From positions 93,640 through 157,639 of the forward strand of contig JADKHS010000035.1 of assembly GCA_016721605.1 (NCBI GenBank): a DNA stretch of 64,000 nt, written 5' to 3'. The position numbers and the translations under genes were made by a program. This document shows, piece by piece, positions 48,520 through 57,847 of the stretch. The notes beneath the pieces were generated by a model. That model worked only from the letters and a program-made list of their open reading frames with translations. It was not told the DNA's origin and searched no databases. This DNA comes from Nitrosomonadales bacterium (GTDB taxonomy: Bacteria > Pseudomonadota > Gammaproteobacteria > Burkholderiales > Gallionellaceae). Each line of letters begins with the position of its first letter. Positions within the stretch are counted from its first letter, which is position 1.

Positions 48520-49116
48520 GTGCCTGCGCCCTATCCAAAATCTATTTGCACCTCAATCAATCATCAGGTTTGCCATGGCGTGCCGGGTGAAAAAAAACTC
48601 AAGAACGGCGACATCCTAAATATTGATGTCACCACCATCAAACAAGCCTATCACGGCGATACCAGCCGCATGTTCCATGTCGGCGAAACCTCCATCCAGG
48701 CAAAACGGCTGTGCGATACCACTTATGAGGCGATGTGGCGAGGCATCCGCGTGGTCAAACCCGGCGCATATTTAGGTGATATCGGCCACGCCATCCAGAG
48801 CTTCGTCGAAGCGTTGGGCTACAGCGTGGTACGCGAATTCTGCGGCCACGGCATCGGCAGGGGATTTCATGAAGAACCACAGGTATTGCACTACGGCAAG
48901 CCTAAAAGTGGTTTAAAACTGGAAGCGGGCATGATCTTCACCATAGAACCGATGATTAACGCAGGCAAGGCTGGCATCACTCAACTCGGCGATGGCTGGA
49001 CCATCGTGACCAAAGATCACAGTTTGTCGGCTCAGTGGGAACATACCGTTCTGGTAACCGAATCCGGCTTTGAAGTACTGACAACTTCTGCTGGATCTCC
49101 ACCTCCTCCACCTTAA
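48520..49116 (+). pseudogene. map: Methionine aminopeptidase type I, 5'-truncated
   Basis: The frame starts with PAPYPKSICTSINHQVCHGV and continues through all later parts of Map: the metal ligands in ILNIDVTTIK and HGDTSRMF, CGHGIGRGFHEEP, FTIEPMINAG and QWEHTVLVTE. About 65-70 N-terminal residues are absent, and there is a stop codon (TAA 48505-48507) just upstream of the first usable GTG. The missing part is structural and substrate-binding, so this copy is unlikely to work alone. glnD follows, as expected for the map-glnD order, so the locus is the native one; a deletion or assembly gap is likely. Confidence 0.8.
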
Positions 49117-49123
49117 ATAAGTC

Positions 49124-51661
49124 GTGCAAAATGCCGCTGAAATCCGCCAAAGCTTGCGTGCTGCGCGATTATTCCTGCAACAGGATTATGAACGTCACGC
49201 GCAGCCAGCTCGCCTGCTGCGTGCCCATGCCAAACTGGTAGATGAACATTTACGCGCGGCATGGCAACTCCTCGCCATGCCGCCAAATCTGACGCTCGTA
49301 GGCGTAGGCGGCTATGGGCGCAGCGAGTTATATCCCAAGTCCGACATTGATCTGCTAATCCTATTGCCGGAGGAACCGAATCCGGCATTGCAACAACAGT
49401 TGCAGGAACTGGTTGGCCTGCTGTGGGACATTGGCCTGGAAGTCGGCCACAGCATCCGTACCGTTGCTCAATGCGTAGAGGAATCCGTCGATATTACGGT
49501 GCAGACCAATCTGTTAGAAGCACGTTTAATTATCGGCGCACCCCAACTGTTTGAGAAAATGGTCAGCACGCTGACACAACACCTTAATCATCGCACTTTC
49601 TACCTTGCCAAGCAGAACGAACAACAACGGCGCCACGCTCGTTTTATTGACGCGGACTACAACCTCGAACCCCACCTGAAAGAAAGCCCCGGTGGTCTGC
49701 GCGATTTGCAGACCGTGCTGTGGATTAGCCGCGCCTGCAATTTGGGCGACACTTGGCGTGAACTAGCCAAGGCAGGCATGATTACCGAACCTGAAGCGCG
49801 CGCCATCGCGCGTCACGAAGCCCTACTGCAAAACCTGCGCATTCGCCTGCATTATTTAGCCAGGCGGCGTGAAGATCGCCTGCTATTCGATTACCAAACC
49901 GAATTGGCGAAACAAATGCACATCACTGCTACAGGTGTACGCCGTGCCAGCGAACACATGATGCAGCGCTACTACCGCACTAAACAAGCTGTATTACAAC
50001 TTAATGACGTGCTATTGCAAAACTTGCATACACACCTGTTCCCCGAAGCGAGCACAATAAATCCACTAAATGCCCGCTTTATAATGCGTGATGATTTGCT
50101 CGAAGCGCGTGACGAAGCCCTGTTCGAACGCGAACCATCCGCCATTATGGAAAGCTTCCTGTTACTTGAACAACATCCACGTCTGAGCGGATTTTCTGCC
50201 CCCACTTTACGCGCTCTGTGGCGGGCACGTCCTAAGATCGATGCTGCATTCCGACGCGATGCACAGAACCGTGCATTGTTCATGGCTATTCTGCGCCAGC
50301 CGCACGGCCTTACCCATGCGCTGCGACGCATGAATCAAAATGACATTCTGGGCCGCTACCTACCTGCGTTTGGCCGCATCGTCGGGCAAATGCAGCATGA
50401 TCTGTTTCATGTTTACACTGTAGACGAACACATCCTAATGGTAGTACGCAATCTGCGCCGCTTGACCTTGGCAGAACACGCGCATGAATACCCCCTGTGT
50501 AACAAGCTGATCAAGGATTTCGCGCGCGTCGAAGTGCTGTATATTGCCGGACTGTTCCACGACATCGCCAAGGGACGCGGCGGCGATCATTCGATGCTGG
50601 GGCGTGCGGACGCTGCACGTTTCTGCAAACAACACGGGCTAACGCAGGAAGATGCCGACTTAGTGGTATGGCTGGTAGAGCGTCATCTAACCATGTCCAC
50701 CACCGCACAAAAACAAGATTTGTCCGACCAGGATGTGATCGCGGCCTTCGCTGCAAAAGTAAAGAATGATCGCTATCTAGTAGCGTTGTACCTGCTCACC
50801 GTGGCCGATATTCGTGGCACCAGCCCAAAAGTGTGGAATGCCTGGAAGGGCAAGTTGCTTGAAGATCTGTTCTGGGCAACGCGCCGCTACATGGTTGATG
50901 GCAAAATTGCCGATCAGGTCGGTGAAATCCGCACACGCACACTGGAAATACTAAGTTTGTATGCGATTGATCCTGAAGTACATGAGACACTGTGGGCGCA
51001 ACTAGACCCAGAGTACTTCCTGCGCCACGAACCGCAGGAAATTGCCTGGCACACTCGCCTGCTGGCACATCAAGTTAATAACGATACAGCCATCGTCAAG
51101 ACACGTCTAAGCCCCATCGGAGAGGGCATTCAGTTAATGGTCTATAGCCCCGACCAGCCTTATATTTTTGCGCGCATCTGCAATTTTTTCGAGCGGTTGA
51201 ACTACAACATCATGGAAGCAAAGATCCACACCACCCAGCACGGTTATGCGCTAGACAGCTTTCTGGCAATGGATGCAGGCAATAGCAAGCCAGCATATCG
51301 CGATGTAATGAATTACATCGAGTATGAACTGTCACGGGAGATAGCTACCGCCGATGAACCCGCCGTACCAAAATCCGCCAGAATATCCCGCCAGCTCAAA
51401 CATTTTCCCATCTCGCCCGAGGTTAATATAACGTCAGATAATAAAGGCAATTATCTGCTTTCCATCATCGCTGGCGACCGCCCCGGCCTGTTGGCACGGA
51501 TCGCACATGTATTGGCACGGCATGGCATAGCAATACGTAGCGCCAAGATCAACACTCTGGGGGCGCGCGCCGAGGACACCTTCCATATAGCCAGCGCAGC
51601 GCTAATTCATCCGCAGACAATTACAGCGCTCCGCGAAGAACTGTTACGGCAGATTACTTAA
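49124..51661 (+). CDS. glnD: Bifunctional PII uridylyltransferase/uridylyl-removing enzyme
   Basis: An 845-residue sensor of glutamine that modifies PII proteins. N-terminal nucleotidyltransferase GVGGYGRSELYPKSDIDLL (GS...DxD) at about residues 60-80, central HD domain with LFHDIAKGRGGDHS, and two C-terminal ACT domains (IFARICNFFERLNYNIMEAK; AGDRPGLLARIAHVLARHG). Start GTG 49124, 8 bp after the map stop. Intact and of normal size. Confidence 0.96.
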   Translation: MQNAAEIRQSLRAARLFLQQDYERHAQPARLLRAHAKLVDEHLRAAWQLLAMPPNLTLVGVGGYGRSELYPKSDIDLLILLPEEPNPALQQQLQELVGLLWDIGLEVGHSIRTVAQCVEESVDITVQTNLLEARLIIGAPQLFEKMVSTLTQHLNHRTFYLAKQNEQQRRHARFIDADYNLEPHLKESPGGLRDLQTVLWISRACNLGDTWRELAKAGMITEPEARAIARHEALLQNLRIRLHYLARRREDRLLFDYQTELAKQMHITATGVRRASEHMMQRYYRTKQAVLQLNDVLLQNLHTHLFPEASTINPLNARFIMRDDLLEARDEALFEREPSAIMESFLLLEQHPRLSGFSAPTLRALWRARPKIDAAFRRDAQNRALFMAILRQPHGLTHALRRMNQNDILGRYLPAFGRIVGQMQHDLFHVYTVDEHILMVVRNLRRLTLAEHAHEYPLCNKLIKDFARVEVLYIAGLFHDIAKGRGGDHSMLGRADAARFCKQHGLTQEDADLVVWLVERHLTMSTTAQKQDLSDQDVIAAFAAKVKNDRYLVALYLLTVADIRGTSPKVWNAWKGKLLEDLFWATRRYMVDGKIADQVGEIRTRTLEILSLYAIDPEVHETLWAQLDPEYFLRHEPQEIAWHTRLLAHQVNNDTAIVKTRLSPIGEGIQLMVYSPDQPYIFARICNFFERLNYNIMEAKIHTTQHGYALDSFLAMDAGNSKPAYRDVMNYIEYELSREIATADEPAVPKSARISRQLKHFPISPEVNITSDNKGNYLLSIIAGDRPGLLARIAHVLARHGIAIRSAKINTLGARAEDTFHIASAALIHPQTITALREELLRQIT

Positions 51662-51771
51662 ATGTTATCCGGAAGAATACCTAGTATCAGAGAAAGATTA
51701 AGGACAGGGCTGTGGCGAGTGATACATATTTTCCCACTTGTCTTATAAAGACAAAAATTGTGCATACGGCA

Positions 51772-52263
51772 TCATTGGTCAGCATGTGACACGTGATCAT
51801 TGTCAACACGAACCCGGTCCCCAATTTTTATATCACTAACACTACTTTGAGTGACTGTGTAAATAGTGCCGTTACTCAACCGAACGCGAACACGATGCCC
51901 TTCTCGATTTGCAGCTTGTATCCGCTTTTCAATTTCGCGACCGGCAACAGCACCTCCGACCGCACCAGCAACTGTGGCTGCTGCCTGACCTTTTCCGCTA
52001 CCAACTTGATGCCCCAACAGACCACCCACCGCTCCCCCAATTAAGAGTCCGGTAATATGGTTATCATCGTCGGAAGCTTTAATGGCCTCTATATCTTCAA
52101 CCACGCCATAGCCAATAAAACCGGAAGATGATGAAGTGGGTAACCCTGAAGATGTACTGATCGGCGCGGCAGGATTGCTACTGTTGGCACAACCTCCCAA
52201 TAACGCCAACGTTAAGATACTTACTGCCAATCCCGCAAGAGTGTATTTTTTCAATTCCATCAT
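51772..52263 (-). CDS. SlyB/Pcp-like glycine-zipper lipoprotein
   Basis: A 163-residue outer-membrane lipoprotein: signal sequence with lipobox LALLGGC (Cys at about 25), a Ser-rich linker, the glycine zipper GLLIGGAVGGLLGHQVGSG and GAVGGAVAGREIEKRI, then a small C-terminal beta domain (HRVRVRLSNGTIYTVTQ). Typical of the Pcp/SlyB family, which stabilises the outer membrane under stress. Part of an envelope group (51772-54042). Confidence 0.88.
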   Translation of the reverse strand: MMELKKYTLAGLAVSILTLALLGGCANSSNPAAPISTSSGLPTSSSSGFIGYGVVEDIEAIKASDDDNHITGLLIGGAVGGLLGHQVGSGKGQAAATVAGAVGGAVAGREIEKRIQAANREGHRVRVRLSNGTIYTVTQSSVSDIKIGDRVRVDNDHVSHADQ

Positions 52264-52362
52264 TTAGTTAAACTCCCTGAATACACTGCATACCGGATAA
52301 ATGATGTATTTTCACATTCATTTTCATTTAGCCATAAAAAAATCGAATCGATAATATATTTG

Positions 52363-52578
52363 CTACTTACTGATCTCGTGACCAATAACCCCTCCAACTG
52401 CGGCACCACCAATCGTCCCTGCTGTGCTGCCTCCTGTAAGTACCGCACCGCCAATTGCGCCTGCCCCAGCACCGATAGCTGTATTTTTACCCTGCGTTGA
52501 CATGCCGGAACATCCACCTAAGCCCAGAAACATAACTGTGATTAATGTGTTTACTGCAACTTTATGTATCGTTTTCAT
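52363..52578 (-). CDS. OsmB-like small glycine-zipper lipoprotein
   Basis: A 71-residue lipoprotein: signal VAVNTLITVMFLGLGGC, then two glycine-zipper halves (AIGAGAGAIGGAVLTGG; AGTIGGAAVGGVIGHEI). Typical of OsmB-type proteins, osmotically or stress-induced. Ends in a Lys; no further domain. Confidence 0.85.
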   Translation of the reverse strand: MKTIHKVAVNTLITVMFLGLGGCSGMSTQGKNTAIGAGAGAIGGAVLTGGSTAGTIGGAAVGGVIGHEISK

Positions 52579-52594
52579 GTTAGTTCCTTTTTAG

Positions 52595-52810
52595 TTAGAT
52601 AAAATTAATCATAGCCACGAACTCTAAGCCCAACCATTTTCCGTAATCAATTTTAGCCAAACATTTACCATTAACATTCCATGTCAAAGCATCATGTTTT
52701 TCTTTAACTATTTTGTAGTCTACATTATCAAACTCCCACTGACTTCCTACTGTAATCTTTACATACTTCCATACTCTGTTCAGTACGCTAACGAACATAC
52801 TGACTGGCAC
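52595..52810 (-). CDS. Hypothetical small protein, doubtful
   Basis: A 71-residue frame between the OsmB-like gene and the M48 lipoprotein gene. It has a mixed hydrophobic composition with several Trp and Lys and no signal peptide or motif. It could be a small gene or chance; the AT-rich region also needs the OsmB-like promoter. Function unknown. Confidence 0.25.
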   Translation of the reverse strand: MPVSMFVSVLNRVWKYVKITVGSQWEFDNVDYKIVKEKHDALTWNVNGKCLAKIDYGKWLGLEFVAMINFI

Positions 52811-52826
52811 TCAAATTATTTTTAAG

Positions 52827-53642
52827 TTATTTACGCGCAGTTTCGTACAGTGGCATAACGGTTGGCAGCAACTTTTCAATCTGTCGAATACGAGTTGCAT
52901 CAGCTGGATGGCTGCTCAACAATTCAGGTGAACGCTGACCGCTTTTGCCATTCATCATTTTCTGCCACAATGAAACTCCTGCGCGTGGGTCGTAACCTGC
53001 TCGCGCACTTAATTCCAAACCAATTTGATCAGCCTCGGTCTCGTCAGTACGGCTAAATTTGGTTGCGACTAATGCCTGATAGCCAGAACCAACCAAATCT
53101 GCCGCCCCCCCACCTAAACCTAACAATGCCGCGCCAACATTAATTGTAGTATTGGCAACCATTGCCTGAGACACCTGTTCACGAGAATGCTCGCGCAAGG
53201 CGTGGGCAATTTCATGTCCCATTACAATTGCAACTTCATCATCGGTTAGTTTTAACTCGTTGATCAATCCTGAATAGAAAATAATTTTACCGCCAGGCAT
53301 ACAGAATGCGTTAAGTTGCTTATCACTGATTATATTGGTTTCCCACTTCCAACTTGGTGCATCAGAGCGGAATGTTGAAGTATGTGGTTTTATGCGATTG
53401 GTAATTGTAAGTAACCGTTCTAGCATCGCGCGATCTTGATTAAGCACCCCCTTTTGTTCTGCTTCTGCCTTCAGCTTGTTATAGCTTTGTGCAGCAACTT
53501 GCTCCAGCTGCTGTGAAGAAACAAGCATAAGCTGAGAGCCTTTTACGCCGACTGCACCGCCAGAAGTAGTGGTTTTGCATCCGCCGAATGCAGCCAATGA
53601 CAAACTGATAAATACTGCTGAATAAATCCTATTATTAAACAT
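52827..53642 (-). CDS. M48-family metallopeptidase lipoprotein
   Basis: About 271 residues from ATG 53642: lipobox SLSLAAFGGCK, then a soluble M48 domain with the zinc site VAIVMGHEIAHALREHSRE (HExxH) and the third ligand in DETEADQIGLELSARAG. SHPADATRIRQIEKLLP is the conserved end. Family relatives (LoiP/BepA/YggG-like) act as periplasmic or outer-membrane proteases. The longer frame upstream (to 53702) lacks a signal, so the inner start is preferred. Confidence 0.9.
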   Translation of the reverse strand: MFNNRIYSAVFISLSLAAFGGCKTTTSGGAVGVKGSQLMLVSSQQLEQVAAQSYNKLKAEAEQKGVLNQDRAMLERLLTITNRIKPHTSTFRSDAPSWKWETNIISDKQLNAFCMPGGKIIFYSGLINELKLTDDEVAIVMGHEIAHALREHSREQVSQAMVANTTINVGAALLGLGGGAADLVGSGYQALVATKFSRTDETEADQIGLELSARAGYDPRAGVSLWQKMMNGKSGQRSPELLSSHPADATRIRQIEKLLPTVMPLYETARK

Positions 53643-53727
53643 ACTTTCCTTTACAATTCTTGCTTGTCTATCATAATGTTTTGCATCATGACGAGCTGCC
53701 AAACCGTTCTATACAAAAACAGAAGAA

Positions 53728-54042
53728 TTAACGACGATTCAGAAGCAGCCCAATCACTGCCCCAATTCCAACAGCTACACCTATGGCACACCAAGGGTTT
53801 TCATGAACATAATTGTCAGTGGCCCGAACTGCTATCTTGGTAGTTTCAATTGCAGTTTCTTCAATATGGCGCAGCCTACTTTTGGCTGCCTTCAAATTTG
53901 ATTCCATCTTTGCAAGTAAAGCATTAGCCTTATCGCCACCTTCATCGGCCACAGACTTCAACAACTGCTCACCTTCGCTTACAACGGCATTGAAATCTTT
54001 AAGTAAATCATTTTTTAAAGTCTGGCTAATAGATTGAGTCAT
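53728..54042 (-). CDS. DUF883/ElaB-YqjD-like membrane protein
   Basis: About 104 residues from ATG 54042 (MTQSISQTLKNDLLKDF), a helical soluble part of about 80 residues and a C-terminal transmembrane helix (GVAVGIGAVIGLLLNRR) preceded by ENPWCAIG, the hallmark of the DUF883/ElaB/YqjD family. Relatives are tail-anchored and bind ribosomes in stationary phase. A longer start 18 bp upstream (MKKECV) has no better site. Confidence 0.85.
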   Translation of the reverse strand: MTQSISQTLKNDLLKDFNAVVSEGEQLLKSVADEGGDKANALLAKMESNLKAAKSRLRHIEETAIETTKIAVRATDNYVHENPWCAIGVAVGIGAVIGLLLNRR

Positions 54043-54060
54043 AACGCATTCCTTTTTCAT

Positions 54061-54477
54061 TAAAAATTTAAGACACTTAAAATATTGTATAGTTTAAAAA
54101 TCTTCAAGAAATCATAGATTTTATTCAGAATATTACTAAATAATAAGTACTGTCGGTTCGTTAGCTAACATAATTGCGATTTAATCCATATCGACCAATA
54201 ACCGCATAATACATAAAGAGATTTTTTAAGATACAGCCTTAATCGCCTGTAAAATCTGATCGAAATTGACAATGCTCTGATAAGTAGCAATCGTAGTGGA
54301 AAGCTGAGGAACGTGCTGGTTTTATCACCATGCGACAGGTCTCCGCCGTGACAAAAAACAGGTGGCGAAGCTAGCGGCTAACTGCCTGGGTACATATGAC
54401 CATTGGCAACCTCAAGGCGTTTTTGCTGGAAACTAGCACTGAATGAAGGCCGCGCTACGACTAATCAAATGATTAAT
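54061..54477. other. Gap with possible gene remnants
   Basis: About 417 bp between the DUF883 gene and panD. On the minus strand a short in-frame stretch (TTIATYQSIVNFDQILQAIK, then AVS and stop at about 54232) looks like the end of a protein, but nothing upstream of it is readable. No intact gene, tRNA or clear terminator. Confidence 0.4.
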
Positions 54478-54858
54478 TTACGCTGCCTGCACTGAAATTT
54501 CATCGCGCTGAGCGATAATACGATTGTGACCATCCACATACACCAGTTGGGGATGGAATTTCTGCAACTCCAGTTCGGTATACATTGCGTAAGTGGCGAT
54601 GATTAGTATGTCACCTGGATTGGCCTTATGCGCCGCAGCGCCATTCACAGAGATGACGCCGGAACCGCGTTGTGCGCGGATGGCATAAGTAGTGAAACGT
54701 TCACCATTAGTGACGTTATAAATATCGATCTGCTGGTATTCACGGATATCAGCGGCATCCAATAAATCGTCATCGATCGCACACGAGCCTTCATAATGCA
54801 ATTCCGAATGCGTCACATGCACTCGATGCAATTTGGCTTTGAGCATAGTTCTTTGCAT
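54478..54858 (-). CDS. panD: Aspartate 1-decarboxylase
   Basis: A 126-residue proenzyme that cleaves itself between Gly and Ser to create a pyruvoyl cofactor and makes beta-alanine from aspartate. The cleavage site is in HYEGSCAIDDDLL (Ser about residue 25). GSGVISVNGAAAHKANPGD and IIATYAMYTE are conserved. It lies downstream of panB and panC, so the last branch of pantothenate synthesis is encoded together. Confidence 0.95.
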   Translation of the reverse strand: MQRTMLKAKLHRVHVTHSELHYEGSCAIDDDLLDAADIREYQQIDIYNVTNGERFTTYAIRAQRGSGVISVNGAAAHKANPGDILIIATYAMYTELELQKFHPQLVYVDGHNRIIAQRDEISVQAA

Positions 54859-55043
54859 TGCGTCACCCCCTATGGGAGAACAAGGGCAGGCATTATATAA
54901 GGCCGCCTCTGTAAATCCAAATTTCGTCCCAATACTGTTTCACCCATGAAGTTTTATTATTTATGTATTCAATCATTCGGCGCACTCAAATTTCTTGCGG
55001 GCTTTCGTTTGTGGCTTGTCTGAATAAATCCCTGGCAACCCAA
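54859..55043. repeat. Possible degenerate copy of the MITE-like element
   Basis: At about 54906-54945 this gap reads CCTCTGTAAATCCAAATTTC and GTCCCAATAC, similar to CACTTCTAAAAATTCAG and ATTTCGTCACAATAC at the left end of the 27.8-28.0 kb element. No right-hand inverted end was found. Weak evidence for a dispersed repeat family. Confidence 0.35.
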
Positions 55044-55880
55044 TCACCACTCTCTTGAGACCTCCAAATTGTCTATAAGTCGGGTTTGCCCTAGCCTAGC
55101 CGCAGCCAATATGACCAAATTACGCTCGCTCGCTGTTGGCTCAGCCAAGTTGGACTGAGCACGTATTGTCACGTAATCAACCTGCCAGCCACGCGCGGTA
55201 AGCGCTTCGATAGCTTGCCGTTCCAGTTTAAGAAAATCCGTTGCGCCATCCATAATAGCCACACTAATTCCAATAAGGGTTTGATATAGAAAAACCGCTT
55301 CAGTTCGCTCCGCAATGTTCAAATATTGGTTGCGCGAACTCAGCGCCAGACCATCCGATGCACGTACAGTTTCGCCGCCGATAATCTCTACTGGCAAATT
55401 CAATTGTGCCGCCATTTGGCGCATTAAATACAGCTGTTGATAATCCTTCTTGCCGAATACCGCGATGCGCGGCTGCACAATGTTGAACAACTTCAGCACT
55501 ACCGTCGCCGCGCCGCGAAAATGACCGGGACGGAAAGCACCGCATAACTCATCGGCGATGGGTGGTAAATCCACTGTCACCTGCTGCGGCTGAGGATATA
55601 AATCACGCTCGCCCGGCGCAAATACCATATCCACCCCGCACTGCTCCAGCATTTTGCAATCCTGCTCGAGTGTCCGCGGGTATTTGGAATAATCCTCGTT
55701 CACGCCAAACTGTAGCGGATTGACAAATATGCTTACCACCACAAACTGACCATGCTGGCGCGCAATCCGCACCAGATCAAGGTGCCCCTGGTGCAGATTG
55801 CCCATGGTCGGCACCAAGACGATGCCAGTTAAACCTTGCAAACGTGCACGCAGTTCGGCAATGGTGTGAATCACTAGCAT
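55044..55880 (-). CDS. panC: Pantothenate synthetase
   Basis: About 278 residues. ATP-dependent condensation of pantoate with beta-alanine. The HIGH-type motif is MGNLHQGHLDLVRIA; VSIFVNPLQFGVNEDYSKYP, FGKKDYQQLYLMRQM and ASDGLALSSRNQYL (KMSKS-like) follow. ATG 55880 is the preferred start over TTG 55883. Directly follows panB (20-bp gap). Confidence 0.95.
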   Translation of the reverse strand: MLVIHTIAELRARLQGLTGIVLVPTMGNLHQGHLDLVRIARQHGQFVVVSIFVNPLQFGVNEDYSKYPRTLEQDCKMLEQCGVDMVFAPGERDLYPQPQQVTVDLPPIADELCGAFRPGHFRGAATVVLKLFNIVQPRIAVFGKKDYQQLYLMRQMAAQLNLPVEIIGGETVRASDGLALSSRNQYLNIAERTEAVFLYQTLIGISVAIMDGATDFLKLERQAIEALTARGWQVDYVTIRAQSNLAEPTASERNLVILAAARLGQTRLIDNLEVSREW

Positions 55881-55900
55881 CAATGCACCTTAAAAAATTA

Positions 55901-56695
55901 TCAGAAGCTGTGTTCCGCACCAGGAAAGGCGCCGGATTTCACCTCAATCACATACCGCTTCACCGCTTCGGCAATGCCTTGCGCACCCTGCATATAATTC
56001 TTCACAAAGCGTGCTTTTTTGCCTGGATAAATATCCAGCATATCGTGCAACACCAGCACTTGGCCGGAACAAGCCGCGCCCGCGCCTATGCCTATGGTAG
56101 GAATAGAAATATTGGCAGTAATTTCTGCGGCCAGCAGCGCTGGCATGGCTTCCAACACCACCAGTCCAGCCCCCGCCTGCTCGACGATTACTGCATCTTG
56201 CAGCAGACGCTGCGAGTCGGCTTCATTCTTACCTTGCACACGGTAACCGCCGATCTGGTGCACCGACTGCGGCGTAAGCCCAATATGGGCACATACTGGA
56301 ATGCCGCGCCCGGAGAGAAAGGAGATAGTCTCGGCCATCGCCGCACCGCCTTCGAGTTTGATCATTTGTGCGCCTGCTGCCATTAGACGCGCAGCACTTC
56401 CAAATGTTTTTTCCGGGCTAACCTGAAAAGTGCCGAACGGCATATCAGTGATTATGAATGCCTGCTTCGACCCACGCGCTACGCAAACTGTGTGGTAAAC
56501 CATCTCGTCCAAGGTCACCGGCAGAGTAGTCTCTTGCCCTTGCAATACCATGCCGAGCGAATCGCCGACCAGCAGCACGTCCACGCCGCCTGCTTCGAGC
56601 AACGCCGCAAAGCTGGCGTCGTAACAGGTCAACACAGCGATTTTTTCGCCTTTATCACATAAAGCCTGCAATGACGTTAATGTCGTTCGCATCAT
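55901..56695 (-). CDS. panB: 3-methyl-2-oxobutanoate hydroxymethyltransferase
   Basis: A 264-residue ketopantoate hydroxymethyltransferase, first committed enzyme of pantothenate synthesis. Features are LTCYDASFAALLEAGGVD, VGDSLGMVLQG, QMIKLEGGAAMAETISFL and CAHIGLTPQSVHQIGGYRV. The ATG overlaps the deoxynucleoside kinase stop codon by a few bases. Intact. Confidence 0.95.
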   Translation of the reverse strand: MMRTTLTSLQALCDKGEKIAVLTCYDASFAALLEAGGVDVLLVGDSLGMVLQGQETTLPVTLDEMVYHTVCVARGSKQAFIITDMPFGTFQVSPEKTFGSAARLMAAGAQMIKLEGGAAMAETISFLSGRGIPVCAHIGLTPQSVHQIGGYRVQGKNEADSQRLLQDAVIVEQAGAGLVVLEAMPALLAAEITANISIPTIGIGAGAACSGQVLVLHDMLDIYPGKKARFVKNYMQGAQGIAEAVKRYVIEVKSGAFPGAEHSF

Positions 56696-57223
56696 GCCCC
56701 TCTACTAAAGAATTCACGCGGCCCGCGCATCCCCTCGATACGCTGTAACAGCAAAGCGAAATCCTCATCGCTATCCACAAAATTCAAAGTTGGCACGCCT
56801 GTGTACGCGCTCGACCAGAGCTTCCGGCGAGGCTTGCAGGTAAATCACCAAGTCCGGCGCAGGCGCTTGCGGTGCCAAATTGCGGTAGATGTTCTGGTAT
56901 AGCGCAAACTCATCATCGCTAAGATTCAAACGGGCAAACAATACATCCTTGTCGAACAAATAATCCGTCACGGTACTGGTATGGAATAAATCCATCTGCG
57001 CTAAATCACGCACCTCATCAATACGCTGAAATAAAAAGAACAATTGAGTAGACAACGCGTGACGCGCTGGATTTTCATAAAACCGTGCCAAAAAAGGATT
57101 TTCTTCGGGCTTTTCCAACAGCGCAGCCGCTTCATAATGTTCGGCAAGACGGCGCGCCAAACTGGTCTTGCCCACCCCGATCGGTCCCTCGACCACTACG
57201 TAACGGTACTTATCAAACAACAT
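56692..57223 (-). CDS. Deoxynucleoside kinase, frameshifted
   Basis: A dNK/dGK-like kinase of about 177 residues after joining: P-loop VVVEGPIGVGKTSLARRL, the EKPEENPFLARFYENP active-site segment, and LVIYLQASPEALVERVHRR (lid). The frame breaks at about 56786-56792; the other frame ends LNFVDSDEDFALLLQRIEG, with TGA at 56692-56694 inside the panB start. Salvage of deoxynucleosides is expected. Overlaps folK by 11 bp upstream. Confidence 0.85.
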
Positions 57224-57710
57224 CTACAATCCGCTCCAATTGCTGTTGCTGACAGCCTAGCAATGCTTCTGCCACCGCGCCCACACCGGGAATAACACAA
57301 TCCGGCGCAATTTCCAGCAAGGGGCGCAATACGAATGCACGCAAGTGCATCTGTGGATGAGGAATGGTCAGGGTGTGCTCATGGTGACGCAAATCATCAT
57401 ACAACAGCACATCCAAATCCAGCGTTCGCGGAGCGTTACGAAATTCTCGCGTACGTCCACACTCGCGTTCCAGTCCAAGTAGCGCATCCAGCAGGGCGCG
57501 TGGACTCAAAGCCGTTTCCAATTGCGCTACCGCATTAATGAAATCGGGCTGTTCAAGATAGCCGACTGGCGCGCTGCGGTAGAAAGAAGAGCTCGCCAAT
57601 ACTCGGGTATGTGGCAAGCTGGCTAACGCCCGCAAAGCGTGTGATACCTGTCCGCACGGGTCGTCCAAGTTACTGCCCAAGCCAATGAAAGCCGTATGCT
57701 TGGAATTCAT
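57213..57710 (-). CDS. folK: HPPK, folate pyrophosphokinase
   Basis: A 165-residue 6-hydroxymethyl-7,8-dihydropterin pyrophosphokinase. Conserved parts are AFIGLGSNLDDP, the SSFYRSAPVGYLEQPDF loop, REFRNAPRTLDLDVLLYDD (catalytic Asp pair and Arg) and IPHPQMHLRAFVL. Intact. It follows pcnB, a common order in proteobacteria, and leads the folK-dNK-panB-panC run. Confidence 0.95.
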   Translation of the reverse strand: MNSKHTAFIGLGSNLDDPCGQVSHALRALASLPHTRVLASSSFYRSAPVGYLEQPDFINAVAQLETALSPRALLDALLGLERECGRTREFRNAPRTLDLDVLLYDDLRHHEHTLTIPHPQMHLRAFVLRPLLEIAPDCVIPGVGAVAEALLGCQQQQLERIVDVV

Positions 57711-57847
57711 TCTTAAAATACCTTATGCGATTTCAGCAGGATGTGTGTGACGAAGCGATACCTATCGCATTTTAACGAAAGTCGGCAGGCAACATAAAGT
57801 ACATCGCTTGCTCTCCCTTCCGCAAATGCAGGCTTCCTTGATACTCA

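Noticed and set aside
54232..54470. Gene between the DUF883 gene and panD
   Set aside because: Only a short coherent C-terminal-like peptide is visible; the upstream part has stops in all frames.
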